DNA from: Paenibacillus sp. FSL A5-0031
Lineage (GTDB): Bacteria; Bacillota; Bacilli; Paenibacillales; Paenibacillaceae
Direction of reading: 5' to 3'
Assembly (NCBI RefSeq): GCF_001956295.1
Contig: NZ_MRTD01000014.1
Coordinates: 124,001 to 188,000 of the forward strand
DNA length: 64,000 nt
The notes below the pieces were generated by a model. The model was not told the origin of the DNA. It did not search any database and saw nothing but the letters and a program-made list of their open reading frames with translations. The first letter of the stretch is position 1; the number at the start of each line of letters is the position of its first letter. The translations under genes were made by a program, and so were the position numbers. This document shows positions 1-9,510 of the stretch, one piece after another.

Positions 1-3000
1 GTGGTAGGAATAACAGGTGGAATATCGAATGGTGTTGGGTATGCAATTGCAATGCTTTCAGGTGGGAGAGTAGCCGGTCTTGGAAAAAATGTAAACCAAA
101 AAGCGTTTTCTGAAATGGAAGGAGTAATTGATACCGACGGAAAGGTATTTAAGTATCGTGACGGATCTGTGTCTATAGCCAATGCAAATGGAGTTTACAG
201 GACTTTATTTGAGGGAAATGTTCGTGATGTTGTTACTGCATCAGGAGCTGTGGCCATTATGGAAGACGGATCTGTTAGAGTCTACACTGATATAAATAAA
301 TACAAAGTACTAACTGGTATTACTAACGCGGTCAAACTACTAAAGATAAGTTCGAGTGCCGCACTTATCTTGACCTCTGATAATGAGCTCTATAGATGGT
401 ACTTTAATAGTGCACAAAATGCTTATATTCATGAAAGAATCCCTGGTTATTTTAAGGATATGGCTTCTGGAGGAGGTAAAGCAGATTCTACTGCTAATCT
501 AGGGCTCGCTACGGTATTGCAATCATTTTCAGATACCTACAGCACAATGGTTAATTACGGATACAGTACTAGTGATTGGGGAAAAGACATCGTTTCCTTC
601 GATGCTGGGAGCAATAATGCATTTTATGTTAATAACAAAAATGAATTATGGGGGGTAGGTACTACAACTCATGGTGAGTTGGGCCTCAAATCTACTGATG
701 CTTACGCTCTTGTCATACCAAAATCAAGAAAGATAGTAGACGATATCTATAGCTATACTACAGTAGATTCTGGACCTTGGAGCCCACCTATATCGGCACC
801 TACAAACCTAGCAGTTAAAGTAACATCAAGTTCTGCAGATCTTTCCTGGAATGCCGTACTAGATGTTACAGGTTATCAAATTAAGAGAAATGGTTCATTA
901 CTGACAACAGTTACGGGAACATCTTTTAAAGATACAAATTTGACTGCAAATACAAAGTATGATTATGTTGTAGCTGCTGTAAAGGATACTAATGTAGGAA
1001 AACCTTCTGCAATCTCTGCGACAACACTTTCCTTACTAGCAGCTCCAGCAAATTTTGATGGTTCTGATATTACTGGATCTTCTATTACCATGTCTTGGAA
1101 TTCTGTAGTAGGGGCAGACGAATATGTGCTGAAGCGCAATGACACTATTGTTGCTAAAGATACCGCGTTATCCTTTGTTGATTCGGGACTAACCCTTAAT
1201 ACATCGTATACTTACTCGGTGGTAGCTCTGTTGGATGGGAAAGAAATATCTGAGAAAGCAATAAAAACTGTAAGCACTCTTAATAAACTCGATGCAGTTA
1301 CTAATTTTAGATCAACAAGCAAAAGCAATAACAGTATTACTTTAGGTTGGAATTCAGTGCCAGGTGCCACTTCTTACGAAATATTTGTTGGCAATGGAAC
1401 AACACCTATTTATGTAGGTAATGCTACATCTTTTGCTCATAACAATTTAATTTCAAACACGGTTTATGAGTACCATATTATAGCGAAGAAAACTGGACTT
1501 ATTAGCCAAGAAACAAATCTTTCGGTTGCTACCGATCTATTGATAATTCCAGCTCCCGCAAAGATCACTGTTACAGGTGCTACATATAATTCAGCCTCAT
1601 TTAATTGGACTCCGGTGGATGATGCTGAGATTTATGTTATTACCAGAAATGGAAATCAAATAGCTAGCGGTATAAGCACTTCTTATACAGATACTGGTCT
1701 TGAGGAGCAGGTAATCTACACTTACCGTGTGGTTGCAAAAATAGGTAACTCTGCAGGTGCTTACGCAGAAGCTATGATTGTGACCCCTGTGAAACCTAAC
1801 CCTGAAGACTTGAAACCTCAGATGCCTTCGGCAGACGTGGTACAGTTTAAAGCGAGTTCAGCAGGTATTACTACTTCTTCTATATCACTGTTCTGGAATA
1901 CTATAACTAGTGCGGATACTTATACTGTTAAACGTGATGGTGTCACTGTCTACACTGGATCAGACACAACATTTACCGATACCGTATTGGAAGCAGACCA
2001 CACTTATATTTATACACTTACTGCAAGTAATGTGTATGGGGAAAGTGCTTCTGTAAGTACTGAAGCAACCACCAAAACATTAGCTCCGGCTAAAGTGGAA
2101 AACCTCCGTGTAGCTAGAATTTATTCGGATGCTGCATCTATGCAATGGGGCATGGTCCCTGGAGCAAAATCTTATACTCTTGTGCGTGATGGAGACATTA
2201 TTGTTTACAGCGGACCAGCAACAACGTTCCGTGATACGACTCTAAGCCCAACTCAATCTTATGAGTATAAAGTTATTGCAAGTAATGATGGAGGATCTTC
2301 GGTTTCCGATTCCTTGACTGTTACTACTATTGCCGAAGTAGCCCCAGTAGCTATTTCTCCGGCACCTGCAGTTGAGGGTACCGTAACTTTTACTTTCAGA
2401 GTTATTGAAACTGCATCTGCTTACTATGTTGAGCGTAACCCTCAGTGGGTTTACACAAGACAAGCTGATGGAACTTTTAAATTAACTTATACGAACACCT
2501 CTACTGGTGTCGTAGAGGATCATGGGACTGTTACTCCAGTTAATGGTAAACTTCCATTCGCGGAATATGGTGTTGCGGGTGGTGCTAACTATCATTATGA
2601 TGTGACAGCAGTGGTTACGAATCCAGACGGTTCTGAGACTTCTATTGGGAAAAGTGAGGTAGAGGTAGTTACGCCGGCGGATGGTTCGGGTGCAGTAGTT
2701 GCTCCTGAGAATGTTAATGGTGGTAATGGTGGGTTCGAAACTTCAACGCCCACAACACCGACAACCCCTCCAGTAACTCCAACCAAGCCTCCAGTATCAC
2801 CTACTCCGACACCAACTGTTCCGACACCAACCCCTACTCCTGGTGGAGATACAGGCTCTTCTGGTGGTTCTAATGGTGAATCGGGTGAAGGAATTAATTT
2901 CCCTGATACTAAAGGTCATTGGTCAGAGGAAGCTGTTCTTGAGCTAAGCAAGCTCGGGGTTGTTTCTGGTGATGGTAAAGGAAATTTCAATCCTAATGCT

Positions 3001-3471
3001 AAGATAACTAGAGCGGAGTTTACAGCTATGGTTGTCAGAGCATTAACCTCAATAGAAGTTAAAATAGATCAAATTTACTCAGATGTTATCCCGTCTTCTT
3101 GGTATTTTGGTGTTGTTAATACGGGCACTAAGTTAGGATTTGTTACTGGTATTGGTGGAGGTTTATTTAAACCTCATGCAACAGTAACAAGACAAGAAAT
3201 GGCGACTATTCTTTCAAGAGTTCTTCTTGAGTACGATGAAAGCTTAGGAGTTGATGGGCGGAAAGTGAACGATATTCTAACTAAGTTTATAGATAGCAAT
3301 AAAATATCTATGTGGGCTTGGTATGGTACTGCTGTTATGTTAGAAAATAAGTTACTGAGCGGAATTAATGAAGATATTTTAGCACCCCGCAAGGAAGGCA
3401 CTCGTGCGGAAGCTGCTGTTTTGATTTATCGTTCTCTGCTAATGATTAAGAACAAAGCTATTGTTGGATAA
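1..3471 (+). CDS. FN3-repeat SLH-domain surface protein (5' end outside window)
   Basis: Large secreted surface protein, expected to bind the cell wall through its C-terminal SLH domains. The frame is open from base 1 and has no signal peptide, so the true start probably lies upstream. Residues about 15-240 resemble a degenerate RCC1-like beta-propeller (the motif NELWGVG is visible). Six fibronectin type III repeats follow from about 263 to 780, most opening with an 'APxN/K' strand and carrying a W-N core; a seventh FN3-like unit spans about 780-900. A Thr/Pro-rich linker (about 914-957) leads to three SLH repeats (about 965-1150), beginning FPDTKGHWSEEAV. FN3 plus SLH is typical of Paenibacillaceae surface proteins. 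Ligand or substrate is unknown. A strong hairpin follows the stop. Confidence 0.85.
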   Translation: MVGITGGISNGVGYAIAMLSGGRVAGLGKNVNQKAFSEMEGVIDTDGKVFKYRDGSVSIANANGVYRTLFEGNVRDVVTASGAVAIMEDGSVRVYTDINKYKVLTGITNAVKLLKISSSAALILTSDNELYRWYFNSAQNAYIHERIPGYFKDMASGGGKADSTANLGLATVLQSFSDTYSTMVNYGYSTSDWGKDIVSFDAGSNNAFYVNNKNELWGVGTTTHGELGLKSTDAYALVIPKSRKIVDDIYSYTTVDSGPWSPPISAPTNLAVKVTSSSADLSWNAVLDVTGYQIKRNGSLLTTVTGTSFKDTNLTANTKYDYVVAAVKDTNVGKPSAISATTLSLLAAPANFDGSDITGSSITMSWNSVVGADEYVLKRNDTIVAKDTALSFVDSGLTLNTSYTYSVVALLDGKEISEKAIKTVSTLNKLDAVTNFRSTSKSNNSITLGWNSVPGATSYEIFVGNGTTPIYVGNATSFAHNNLISNTVYEYHIIAKKTGLISQETNLSVATDLLIIPAPAKITVTGATYNSASFNWTPVDDAEIYVITRNGNQIASGISTSYTDTGLEEQVIYTYRVVAKIGNSAGAYAEAMIVTPVKPNPEDLKPQMPSADVVQFKASSAGITTSSISLFWNTITSADTYTVKRDGVTVYTGSDTTFTDTVLEADHTYIYTLTASNVYGESASVSTEATTKTLAPAKVENLRVARIYSDAASMQWGMVPGAKSYTLVRDGDIIVYSGPATTFRDTTLSPTQSYEYKVIASNDGGSSVSDSLTVTTIAEVAPVAISPAPAVEGTVTFTFRVIETASAYYVERNPQWVYTRQADGTFKLTYTNTSTGVVEDHGTVTPVNGKLPFAEYGVAGGANYHYDVTAVVTNPDGSETSIGKSEVEVVTPADGSGAVVAPENVNGGNGGFETSTPTTPTTPPVTPTKPPVSPTPTPTVPTPTPTPGGDTGSSGGSNGESGEGINFPDTKGHWSEEAVLELSKLGVVSGDGKGNFNPNAKITRAEFTAMVVRALTSIEVKIDQIYSDVIPSSWYFGVVNTGTKLGFVTGIGGGLFKPHATVTRQEMATILSRVLLEYDESLGVDGRKVNDILTKFIDSNKISMWAWYGTAVMLENKLLSGINEDILAPRKEGTRAEAAVLIYRSLLMIKNKAIVG

Positions 3472-3480
3472 AAATTACTA

Positions 3481-3515
3481 CAAACCGCACTTCACTAAAG
3501 GGGAAGTGCGGTTTG
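3481..3515 (+). terminator. Hairpin after the SLH gene
   Basis: A perfect 13-bp stem (CAAACCGCACTTC / GAAGTGCGGTTTG) lies 9 bases after the stop codon. The T-tract is weak, so termination efficiency is uncertain. The next 270 bases show no gene. Confidence 0.6.
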
Positions 3516-3788
3516 TAGGATTAGACAAAGACAAGTGTGTATACGAGTATAAGTCAAGGGGCTATACGGCGTAGTAGGTGGAGGAAATCGTTATTTTTGT
3601 GGAGATTGTTTAGAGAAAATAAAGTTGTAGACTAAAGACCTTGTTATTACAGATTTTTACCTACGAAAATGCGGTAGCCTGCACCAAATAAGTTTTGATA
3701 TTTCAATAAGAGATTTTAAGAAATAAAGTGCTAGACTAGAATTATTAATTAAGTGAATAGAGTAAAAATTGTAAGGAGGTTATCAAGC

Positions 3789-4280
3789 GTGAATTGGTTC
3801 CCAACACATATATTTACAAAACAAATAGATCAGAAACATGAAAGCATAGTATTCTCTACGGATAATACAACTTTGAAATTATCGACATTCCAGTGGATAA
3901 AGCATTATATGGCTTCAAAGATCAGTACGAATGCTCCTTTCCGACTTAAAATGAACGAAAAAGACTTTTTGTCTGAGTTTGATAAGGATATACTCAACAG
4001 ATTTGGTTTAAGCCTGAGTAATGTTACTATTGGAAATGGTTTTGCATGTATTGAATTTAATCCGGAAAATGCTTCAAGTGTAGAGACAGCAGATGTAAGT
4101 AATGATATAGAAGGAACAAAGCGCTATATCATGAATAAATTGAATGAAAACGGTCCACTCTCTGTGAAAATGAAGGAAAAGCACTATGATCAAAACTTCA
4201 TGCTATTTATAGATTCCCTAAGATCATTCCCTGTTAAGGTGCTATTTGAAAACGGCACAGCAACAATTACTAATAAATGA
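3789..4280 (+). CDS. Hypothetical protein with internal duplication
   Basis: Unrecognised soluble protein of 163 residues. The GTG at 3789 is preferred because AAGGAGG ends about 9 bases upstream; the frame is open further back but without such a site. The sequence appears to hold two copies of a module of about 50 residues. The first contains NAPFRLKMNEKDF and ends near GNGFACIEF; the second contains NGPLSVKMKEKHY and ends near ENGTATI. No membrane segment or signal peptide is visible. It stands alone between the SLH gene and another small orphan gene. Confidence 0.55.
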   Translation: MNWFPTHIFTKQIDQKHESIVFSTDNTTLKLSTFQWIKHYMASKISTNAPFRLKMNEKDFLSEFDKDILNRFGLSLSNVTIGNGFACIEFNPENASSVETADVSNDIEGTKRYIMNKLNENGPLSVKMKEKHYDQNFMLFIDSLRSFPVKVLFENGTATITNK

Positions 4281-4468
4281 ATCTTCAATACAACAACTCC
4301 TAATGAGGATGTGCGTCTAACACTTTATTTACTCAGTCTAGAACTTTATTTCTCAGTTTAATACTTCTTCTAACAGAGATTTCTGAAAATTTTAAATGTG
4401 TCTTGGTTTAGATGCAATATGAAATTATGTTGTAAAAAAGATAACTTTATAGAAAGATGTGAAGTTTT

Positions 4469-4735
4469 GTGGATACTCCAAAAATAACAATATCATCTGA
4501 ATCTGTCAGATCTATTCTTACTGATCTTATTAATGAATATATAAGAATTGAAAAATCAATAAAAGGTGTAGCTTATCAACAAAACTCACATTTCATAAGA
4601 GGGCAAATAACACTAATGACTTCTTTCATGTATGAAACATGGGATTTGAAAAATGGCCAAAGTTATTTTGCATTTCTCAAATATATTGTTGAAAAATATG
4701 AACTAAATGGTGTATGGAGAATTAATGATTTATGA
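4469..4735 (+). CDS. Small hypothetical protein
   Basis: An 88-residue open frame with a GTG start and only a weak ribosome binding site. The product is probably helical and soluble (VRSILTDLINEYIRIEKSIKG near the start). I do not recognise a family. It could be an orphan mobile-element gene. Confidence 0.4.
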   Translation: MDTPKITISSESVRSILTDLINEYIRIEKSIKGVAYQQNSHFIRGQITLMTSFMYETWDLKNGQSYFAFLKYIVEKYELNGVWRINDL

Positions 4736-5011
4736 GATGCTTCCAGTTCACTTTGATAAGTTATGAAGTAGTATAATACCGCTCGGCTGGGAGTCCTTCC
4801 AAGATCGATTACCTGATTCCTTGCGTCCTTAGGCACATTCGGGCTGCTGGTCCAATCACTGCGCGTGGAATTTACCAGGTACGAATCTACCTGCACCGAG
4901 TAGCTTTAATAAAGATTAACATATGTTTGTGAAAACTGGTTGTCAGCAAACGAGTGTTTGGTTACTTCTCTACAGGAAAAACATTGTTGACAATGAAAGG
5001 ACAGAATATAT
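4736..5011 (+). other. Intergenic stretch, no gene recognised
   Basis: About 4780-4905 is clearly richer in G+C than its AT-rich flanks and has an open frame only on the minus strand. I see no convincing gene, terminator or known RNA in it. Confidence 0.3.
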
Positions 5012-5986
5012 ATGAGTGAGTATTTAGATACAATTCAAGCTGCTAGTTTATTGAATATAACTGTTGCTTCGATCTATAAAATCGTTAACAACGCTGATCC
5101 AGCAAAACGCCTTGATCCTGTAAACCGAATGACACATAAAGGAGACGGTGGTTATCGATTTACACAGGAAGAAATCGATCGCATTAAACCCTTTTACGTG
5201 AAAGAAGACTTAACATCGTCACAAGCAGCTAAAAGAATAGGTAGATCAACGACTTATATCCATCAATTATTTAAAAAGGGTTTACCTTATTACGAGGGAG
5301 AGTTTCGTGGCAAAAAAACATTTTTTATTAAAGAAACCGATCTCGATTTGTATGGAACCAATAATCCGAATTCTGGAAAATACGACACGATTTACGACCG
5401 CAAATCACAGGTGTATTTATTTCAACTCTACCGCCTGGGTAATAGGCTGGCTCGAGTATGCAGTATGAAGCGGGTAAGTCGAAGTAAGGTAGAAGTCATG
5501 CTTCAGGTCGGCACAAGTGATCGTATACCACTCGAACATGCAATTAATGAGGGATGGAAGCCAGCTGCTGCAGCTATTACTGATCGTAAAGCTATTACAA
5601 GTCACGGATACGCAATATTTGAGTTTCCACTACCGATTACTTCAGATTCAGTGATTTACACAATAATAGATGAATTTTTTAAACTGATCGGTCCTGCAAA
5701 TCTACGTATTCAAGTTGCTGATGTTATTCAGGTAGAAGTAAAGAAAGCAGTTCTAACGGGTGTATTACCATCAACTCATCCGGATATGATCGACAAGCTA
5801 AAAACCTTTATACGATCAGGCGAGATTACGCCAAAGTATGATGGGACGCTAATTGATACTGGACTTTCCCCTGTGACGTTATATTTACCGGAGAAAGAAA
5901 AAGAAAAAATGATTGTCAAAGCTAAAGAAACAAACAAATCACTTCAAGAATGGCTTGAAGCGACTATATCTAATGCCTTGGAGTAG
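5012..5986 (+). CDS. Helix-turn-helix DNA-binding protein
   Basis: A 324-residue protein with two putative HTH segments of the excisionase/MerR type. The first is at about residues 3-30 (YLDTIQAASLLNITVASIYK) and the second at about 70-95 (SSQAAKRIGRSTTYIHQLFK). The C-terminus (about 290-324) begins TLYLPEKEKEKM and continues as an amphipathic helix, which suggests a small ribbon-helix-helix-like or oligomerisation element. AAAGGA lies 12 bases before the ATG. It leads a cluster of unrecognised genes to 7467. A plasmid or phage regulator is plausible; its target is unknown. Confidence 0.6.
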   Translation: MSEYLDTIQAASLLNITVASIYKIVNNADPAKRLDPVNRMTHKGDGGYRFTQEEIDRIKPFYVKEDLTSSQAAKRIGRSTTYIHQLFKKGLPYYEGEFRGKKTFFIKETDLDLYGTNNPNSGKYDTIYDRKSQVYLFQLYRLGNRLARVCSMKRVSRSKVEVMLQVGTSDRIPLEHAINEGWKPAAAAITDRKAITSHGYAIFEFPLPITSDSVIYTIIDEFFKLIGPANLRIQVADVIQVEVKKAVLTGVLPSTHPDMIDKLKTFIRSGEITPKYDGTLIDTGLSPVTLYLPEKEKEKMIVKAKETNKSLQEWLEATISNALE

Positions 5987-6016
5987 GATAACAAAAATAT
6001 ATTACTGGAGGATTCT

Positions 6017-6751
6017 ATGCACAATCCTTTAACATACCTCATTTCATTATTAGAAAGCTTCGATACATTTACTGATCATAAACTAAGTGAAATGCTCCTT
6101 AGATGGGCAAAGGACGAACGGAAAGGGAAGAAGAAAGCTGAGATACAGGAGCGGGGATTGAGAATTTATACTGATGAAGACTGTGAAGCTTTAATTGAAG
6201 AAGCTTTGAATCTACAGCTAATTGTCGTCACAGATATTACAGAACATGGCCGTAAACTGCAGTTGACACACGAAGGTCGTTTGACGCTGGATATTCATTT
6301 AACCGATAATTTTTCTGCTGCTTACAAAAAATATGAAGAAGAATTTAACTCCATATTCGTTTTAGCTAGACAACTCCCGCTTCCTAAGATATCCATTATG
6401 AAATTTTTCCACTCCCGCCAAGACATACATACCATTACAGAGCATTTCACTAAATGTACTACTTCTAAAAAAGTAGTGGTCGCTTATCATGAACATCTCC
6501 TAGAGGAAACTACAGGAGTAGAAATCAATTCGCTTAGTGATGAACACTATGTATTTCATTTGGCACCTCGCCTTTTCGTCCCTATCGATTTAATAGGAAA
6601 GAAAGTTACGTTGGATATATTAGGGCTAAAAGAGCCGGTTAAATTAGCAGTGTCTTCTCCATACCCCAACAAACGTTACTATATTGCTGGTATGAAGAAA
6701 GGTCGTATGAATACTGCTAGTGGTTTTTATTCGAATCGATCACCGTCTTGA
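6017..6751 (+). CDS. Hypothetical protein, possible N-terminal part of a frameshifted gene
   Basis: A 244-residue frame with a good start (GGAGG 6 bases before the ATG), 30 bases after the HTH gene. The N-terminal half is helical and charged (KDERKGKKKAEIQERGLRIY), possibly a winged-helix-like region. No family is recognised. Its end overlaps the next frame by 32 bases in another register, and that frame has no start signal of its own. The two may be one protein of about 355 residues broken by a frameshift near 6720-6750. Confidence 0.5.
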   Translation: MHNPLTYLISLLESFDTFTDHKLSEMLLRWAKDERKGKKKAEIQERGLRIYTDEDCEALIEEALNLQLIVVTDITEHGRKLQLTHEGRLTLDIHLTDNFSAAYKKYEEEFNSIFVLARQLPLPKISIMKFFHSRQDIHTITEHFTKCTTSKKVVVAYHEHLLEETTGVEINSLSDEHYVFHLAPRLFVPIDLIGKKVTLDILGLKEPVKLAVSSPYPNKRYYIAGMKKGRMNTASGFYSNRSPS

Positions 6752-7082
6752 GATTGATTTCAGATTCACCACACCTTTAGGTCGGCTTTTTTCTACAGAA
6801 CAGCAATTTACTCGGAAACTCGCATCGATGGATGCATTTACCGTTGTAACATCAATAAACAGGGATAGTTATACTGAACCTAATGCAAAATTTATTGTTC
6901 ATGATATTTACAATCATTTTGAGATTCACGAGAATATCACACTTACTAATTTTCCAATGGAGATCCACCATTTTAGCCATGCCGGCAGCTACTTTGATCG
7001 TTGGTACAGAGGATGGTCAACTAAATACATGAAAGGAGAGGGCGATTATGAAAACAAACTGCGAGTGTCTGGAAAAGAATGA
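6720..7082 (+). CDS. Hypothetical protein, possible C-terminal part of the preceding gene
   Basis: A 120-residue frame without a plausible ribosome binding site. Its beginning overlaps the previous frame and its end overlaps the next gene by 35 bases. The residues (LGRLFSTEQQFTRKLASMDAF and following) look like real protein sequence. The simplest reading is a frameshift remnant, or translational coupling, with the 6017 gene. Confidence 0.35.
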   Translation: MVFIRIDHRLEIDFRFTTPLGRLFSTEQQFTRKLASMDAFTVVTSINRDSYTEPNAKFIVHDIYNHFEIHENITLTNFPMEIHHFSHAGSYFDRWYRGWSTKYMKGEGDYENKLRVSGKE

Positions 7083-7467
7083 GGAATGGCATTTTGAAGA
7101 ACAACTCGAATGCTGGTATGCAATACGTGAATGTGCTTCATGCACATATTACTGGGAAGGTCCGGATCACTCCAAAACGAATAGATCCTCTCCACCTCTA
7201 ACTGGAATAGTATATAAACCAAATGATGCTGCTGATAAGGTAGATTCGATTAGAAATAGGCCTGGTCAATTTCTTGTCTATTGTTACGACGAGCATGGAC
7301 GATATGGATCACCCGTAGGATTTAATGAAGTAAAGGATATCTTTCAGTTTTGTGAGCTAAACAAATTTTCGCATAAAAAGATAAAGGTCATCTCTGACGA
7401 TCAAATTAACGTTTTGGTTCAGTATGGGAGCTATGTATTTCCGAAAGAATGGACTCAGTATAATTAA
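7048..7467 (+). CDS. Cysteine-containing hypothetical protein
   Basis: A 139-residue product with a good GAAAGGAGA site 8-9 bases before the ATG. The first 35 residues hold five cysteines (CEC, then C at about 24, then CASC), which could form a small metal-binding knuckle. The rest has no recognised motif. It is the last gene of the 5012-7467 cluster. Confidence 0.5.
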   Translation: MKTNCECLEKNEEWHFEEQLECWYAIRECASCTYYWEGPDHSKTNRSSPPLTGIVYKPNDAADKVDSIRNRPGQFLVYCYDEHGRYGSPVGFNEVKDIFQFCELNKFSHKKIKVISDDQINVLVQYGSYVFPKEWTQYN

Positions 7468-7523
7468 AGATAACTAAAATCACTTAGAGAATAAACGATC
7501 TAATATGAGAGGAGCAGCGTGCG

Positions 7524-8654
7524 GTGTATAATTTATTAAACGGATCTCAAGGAGTAATTTACTATGCATCCTTGAATATTCTTGTTCTAACCCTAATGCT
7601 TATTTTAGCCGTTAGATTACTTATACATAGAAAGAAGCGGGCATATCTGACACTTGCAATTTGTATGGCAGTTGTACTGCTCGAACAGATTTGTTTGCTA
7701 GGAGCAGGAGTGCTTGGAAGTGGTGAAAGCCCAGGATTCTCATTCATTAAGAATTTGTTTAATGCAATCTCTTTCATATTGGCAACCACGGGAGTTTATC
7801 AGCTGTATGCGGAAACAAATAAAAAGCTCGTAAGAGGCGTATATGGACTGTTAGCTCTTGGAATTTTTATGTCCATTAATCCTATTATAGGAGGCATCTA
7901 TCAGCTTTTACTGGCTATTCTTGCCTATTATTTGATATATCCTCTATTAAATCGTAGTCGAAAGTATCTTCTAGGGTTGAGCTTTTATGCAGCTGCTGTA
8001 GTTGCACATCTAATCAGTAGCATTGTGTTGGAACCGGTAGTGCTTCTACAAGCAATTGATAATCTCTTTCGTGTCGGATTCTACGTAATGCTTTTTGTTA
8101 TTTTATTTGATCGAGTAATAGAGCTCATGGAAAACATATATCAGAAATCTACTCGGGATGCATTGACTGGCCTTTACAATCGATTCTATTTTTATACTAC
8201 AGTTTCATTTATGATGAATGAAAAGGCACACATTTCTATTATTTTTCTCGATTTAGATAACTTCAAATTATTGAATGATACTCGTGGCCATGGAGAGGGC
8301 GATAAAGCTCTAAAGTTGGTTGCTACAATTATAAAGGAGGAAGGAGAAGGAATTGGAATTGTTGGGAGATATGGCGGGGAAGAAATGGTGATGATGGTTG
8401 AGGATATCGAAGTTGATGTTGCTGAATTAGCGGAGAAAATCCGATACAGGATTGAAAGCGAAACAATTGTTACGGTGAGTATTGGGCATGCCTCATTCGA
8501 GGAAGGTCTAACAACCGATCAAATTATCAAGAATGCTGATATTGCTATGTACAATGCGAAAAAATCAGGAAAAAACAAGGTTGTCTCTTTTCAGAACACT
8601 GATGAGAATCAAAATGAAAATGTGGATTTTTCATCTTTATCCGTGATGAGCTGA
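7524..8654 (+). CDS. Membrane diguanylate cyclase (GGDEF)
   Basis: Predicted to make the second messenger c-di-GMP from two GTP at the cytoplasmic face of the membrane. The N-terminal 200 residues contain about six hydrophobic helices. The GGDEF domain follows at about 210-360, with DALTGLYNR at its start, DLDNFKLLND (metal-binding region) and the active-site variant GGEEM near residue 283. The position of the usual inhibitory RxxD site, five residues before the active site, reads EGIG, so product inhibition by that route is not expected. The start is GTG with GAGGAG about 10 bases upstream. A c-di-GMP riboswitch lies 2.3 kb downstream. Confidence 0.9.
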   Translation: MYNLLNGSQGVIYYASLNILVLTLMLILAVRLLIHRKKRAYLTLAICMAVVLLEQICLLGAGVLGSGESPGFSFIKNLFNAISFILATTGVYQLYAETNKKLVRGVYGLLALGIFMSINPIIGGIYQLLLAILAYYLIYPLLNRSRKYLLGLSFYAAAVVAHLISSIVLEPVVLLQAIDNLFRVGFYVMLFVILFDRVIELMENIYQKSTRDALTGLYNRFYFYTTVSFMMNEKAHISIIFLDLDNFKLLNDTRGHGEGDKALKLVATIIKEEGEGIGIVGRYGGEEMVMMVEDIEVDVAELAEKIRYRIESETIVTVSIGHASFEEGLTTDQIIKNADIAMYNAKKSGKNKVVSFQNTDENQNENVDFSSLSVMS

Positions 8655-8837
8655 GCATTAATATAACTACGGACCGAAGAAACTGAATGAATAGCTTGCG
8701 TACTAAGGTGGTGATTGCAATTTCTACAAGAAATGAATTATTAGAAGTGGCGGCCAGCAAGTTTTGTACAGATAGCAGCTAGAGATCGTTGCAACATATT
8801 GAATTACCTAAGTGTATAAAAAGGAGTTGAATATGAA

Positions 8838-9110
8838 GTGGGGTACAGTGTCGATTGTTTTAAACGCTTCAATGTGGCAGAAAGCATGGGTGATTATGTT
8901 TTTGAAAAAATCGGATACGAAAATGGTGATTACATATATCCTTCATCATTAACGAAGCTCAATGAATTATTTTCAAGTCATGGAATGGAATTTGACCTTG
9001 TTCCTTCGTTTGGGGAAAAATACTATTTTGATTGTTTAACAAAAGAAGAAACAGAGTCTATTATATCTGAATTAAAGGAGCCAAGTGAATGTCTTCGCAT
9101 TGTAGAATAG
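8838..9110 (+). CDS. Small hypothetical protein
   Basis: A 90-residue frame with AAGGAG 11 bases before a GTG start. An overlapping ATG in another frame (8833) gives only a short peptide. The residues are acidic and mixed, with no membrane segment or family resemblance that I can name. Confidence 0.4.
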   Translation: MGYSVDCFKRFNVAESMGDYVFEKIGYENGDYIYPSSLTKLNELFSSHGMEFDLVPSFGEKYYFDCLTKEETESIISELKEPSECLRIVE

Positions 9111-9412
9111 CATAACCTATTGAATTTGGTGAAAAATGAATTACCGAATTGTCTTCTATCATTCGAGAGTCTTATTAATAGATGGAAGTCAGGATTCTAC
9201 GTTATAGAAACATATTGAATACGATTGTTATCAGAGAACGGAAAAAAAGTGGCGATACAACTTATTGAATAAGAATGTATGAAGAATGATCAGAGAAAAT
9301 AAAGTTATAGGCTGACTATGTTGATTTGATGCTATTCTTGAGTCTGATAATCGTCTGCATTTGAAAAGTCTAGATTCACGAAGTCTTGATGTTTATAGGG
9401 ATAAGACAAAAA
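9111..9412 (+). other. Intergenic stretch, nothing recognised
   Basis: About 300 AT-rich bases with stops in all frames. No hairpin with a T-tract or repeated motif was seen before the palindrome at 9413. Confidence 0.4.
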
Positions 9413-9473
9413 CAAGGTGTTAACACTATTAACAGTGTTAACACCTTGTTTTATTTAATAAAATTTGTTAACA
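9413..9473 (+). promoter_or_regulatory. Operator array of three TGTTAACA boxes
   Basis: TGTTAACA, itself a perfect palindrome, occurs at 9418-9425, 9436-9443 and 9466-9473. The first two boxes lie inside a long inverted repeat (AACAAGGTGTTAACACT and its complement around a short centre). The third sits 38 bases before the start of the coiled-coil gene. The layout suggests autoregulation. The long repeat could also act as a hairpin terminator, but the isolated third box favours a protein-binding role. Confidence 0.6.
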
Positions 9474-9510
9474 TGAAATAATAATTGGAAACGGGAGAGG
9501 TGTCATAGGC

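Noticed and set aside
4780..4905. Structured RNA in the GC-richer stretch before the HTH gene
   Set aside because: No known riboswitch or T-box signature and no convincing long stem could be drawn by eye.
5012..7467. Anti-phage defence operon of unknown proteins
   Set aside because: No nuclease, NTPase, toxin or other effector motif is visible; only a DNA-binding protein and unrecognised products.
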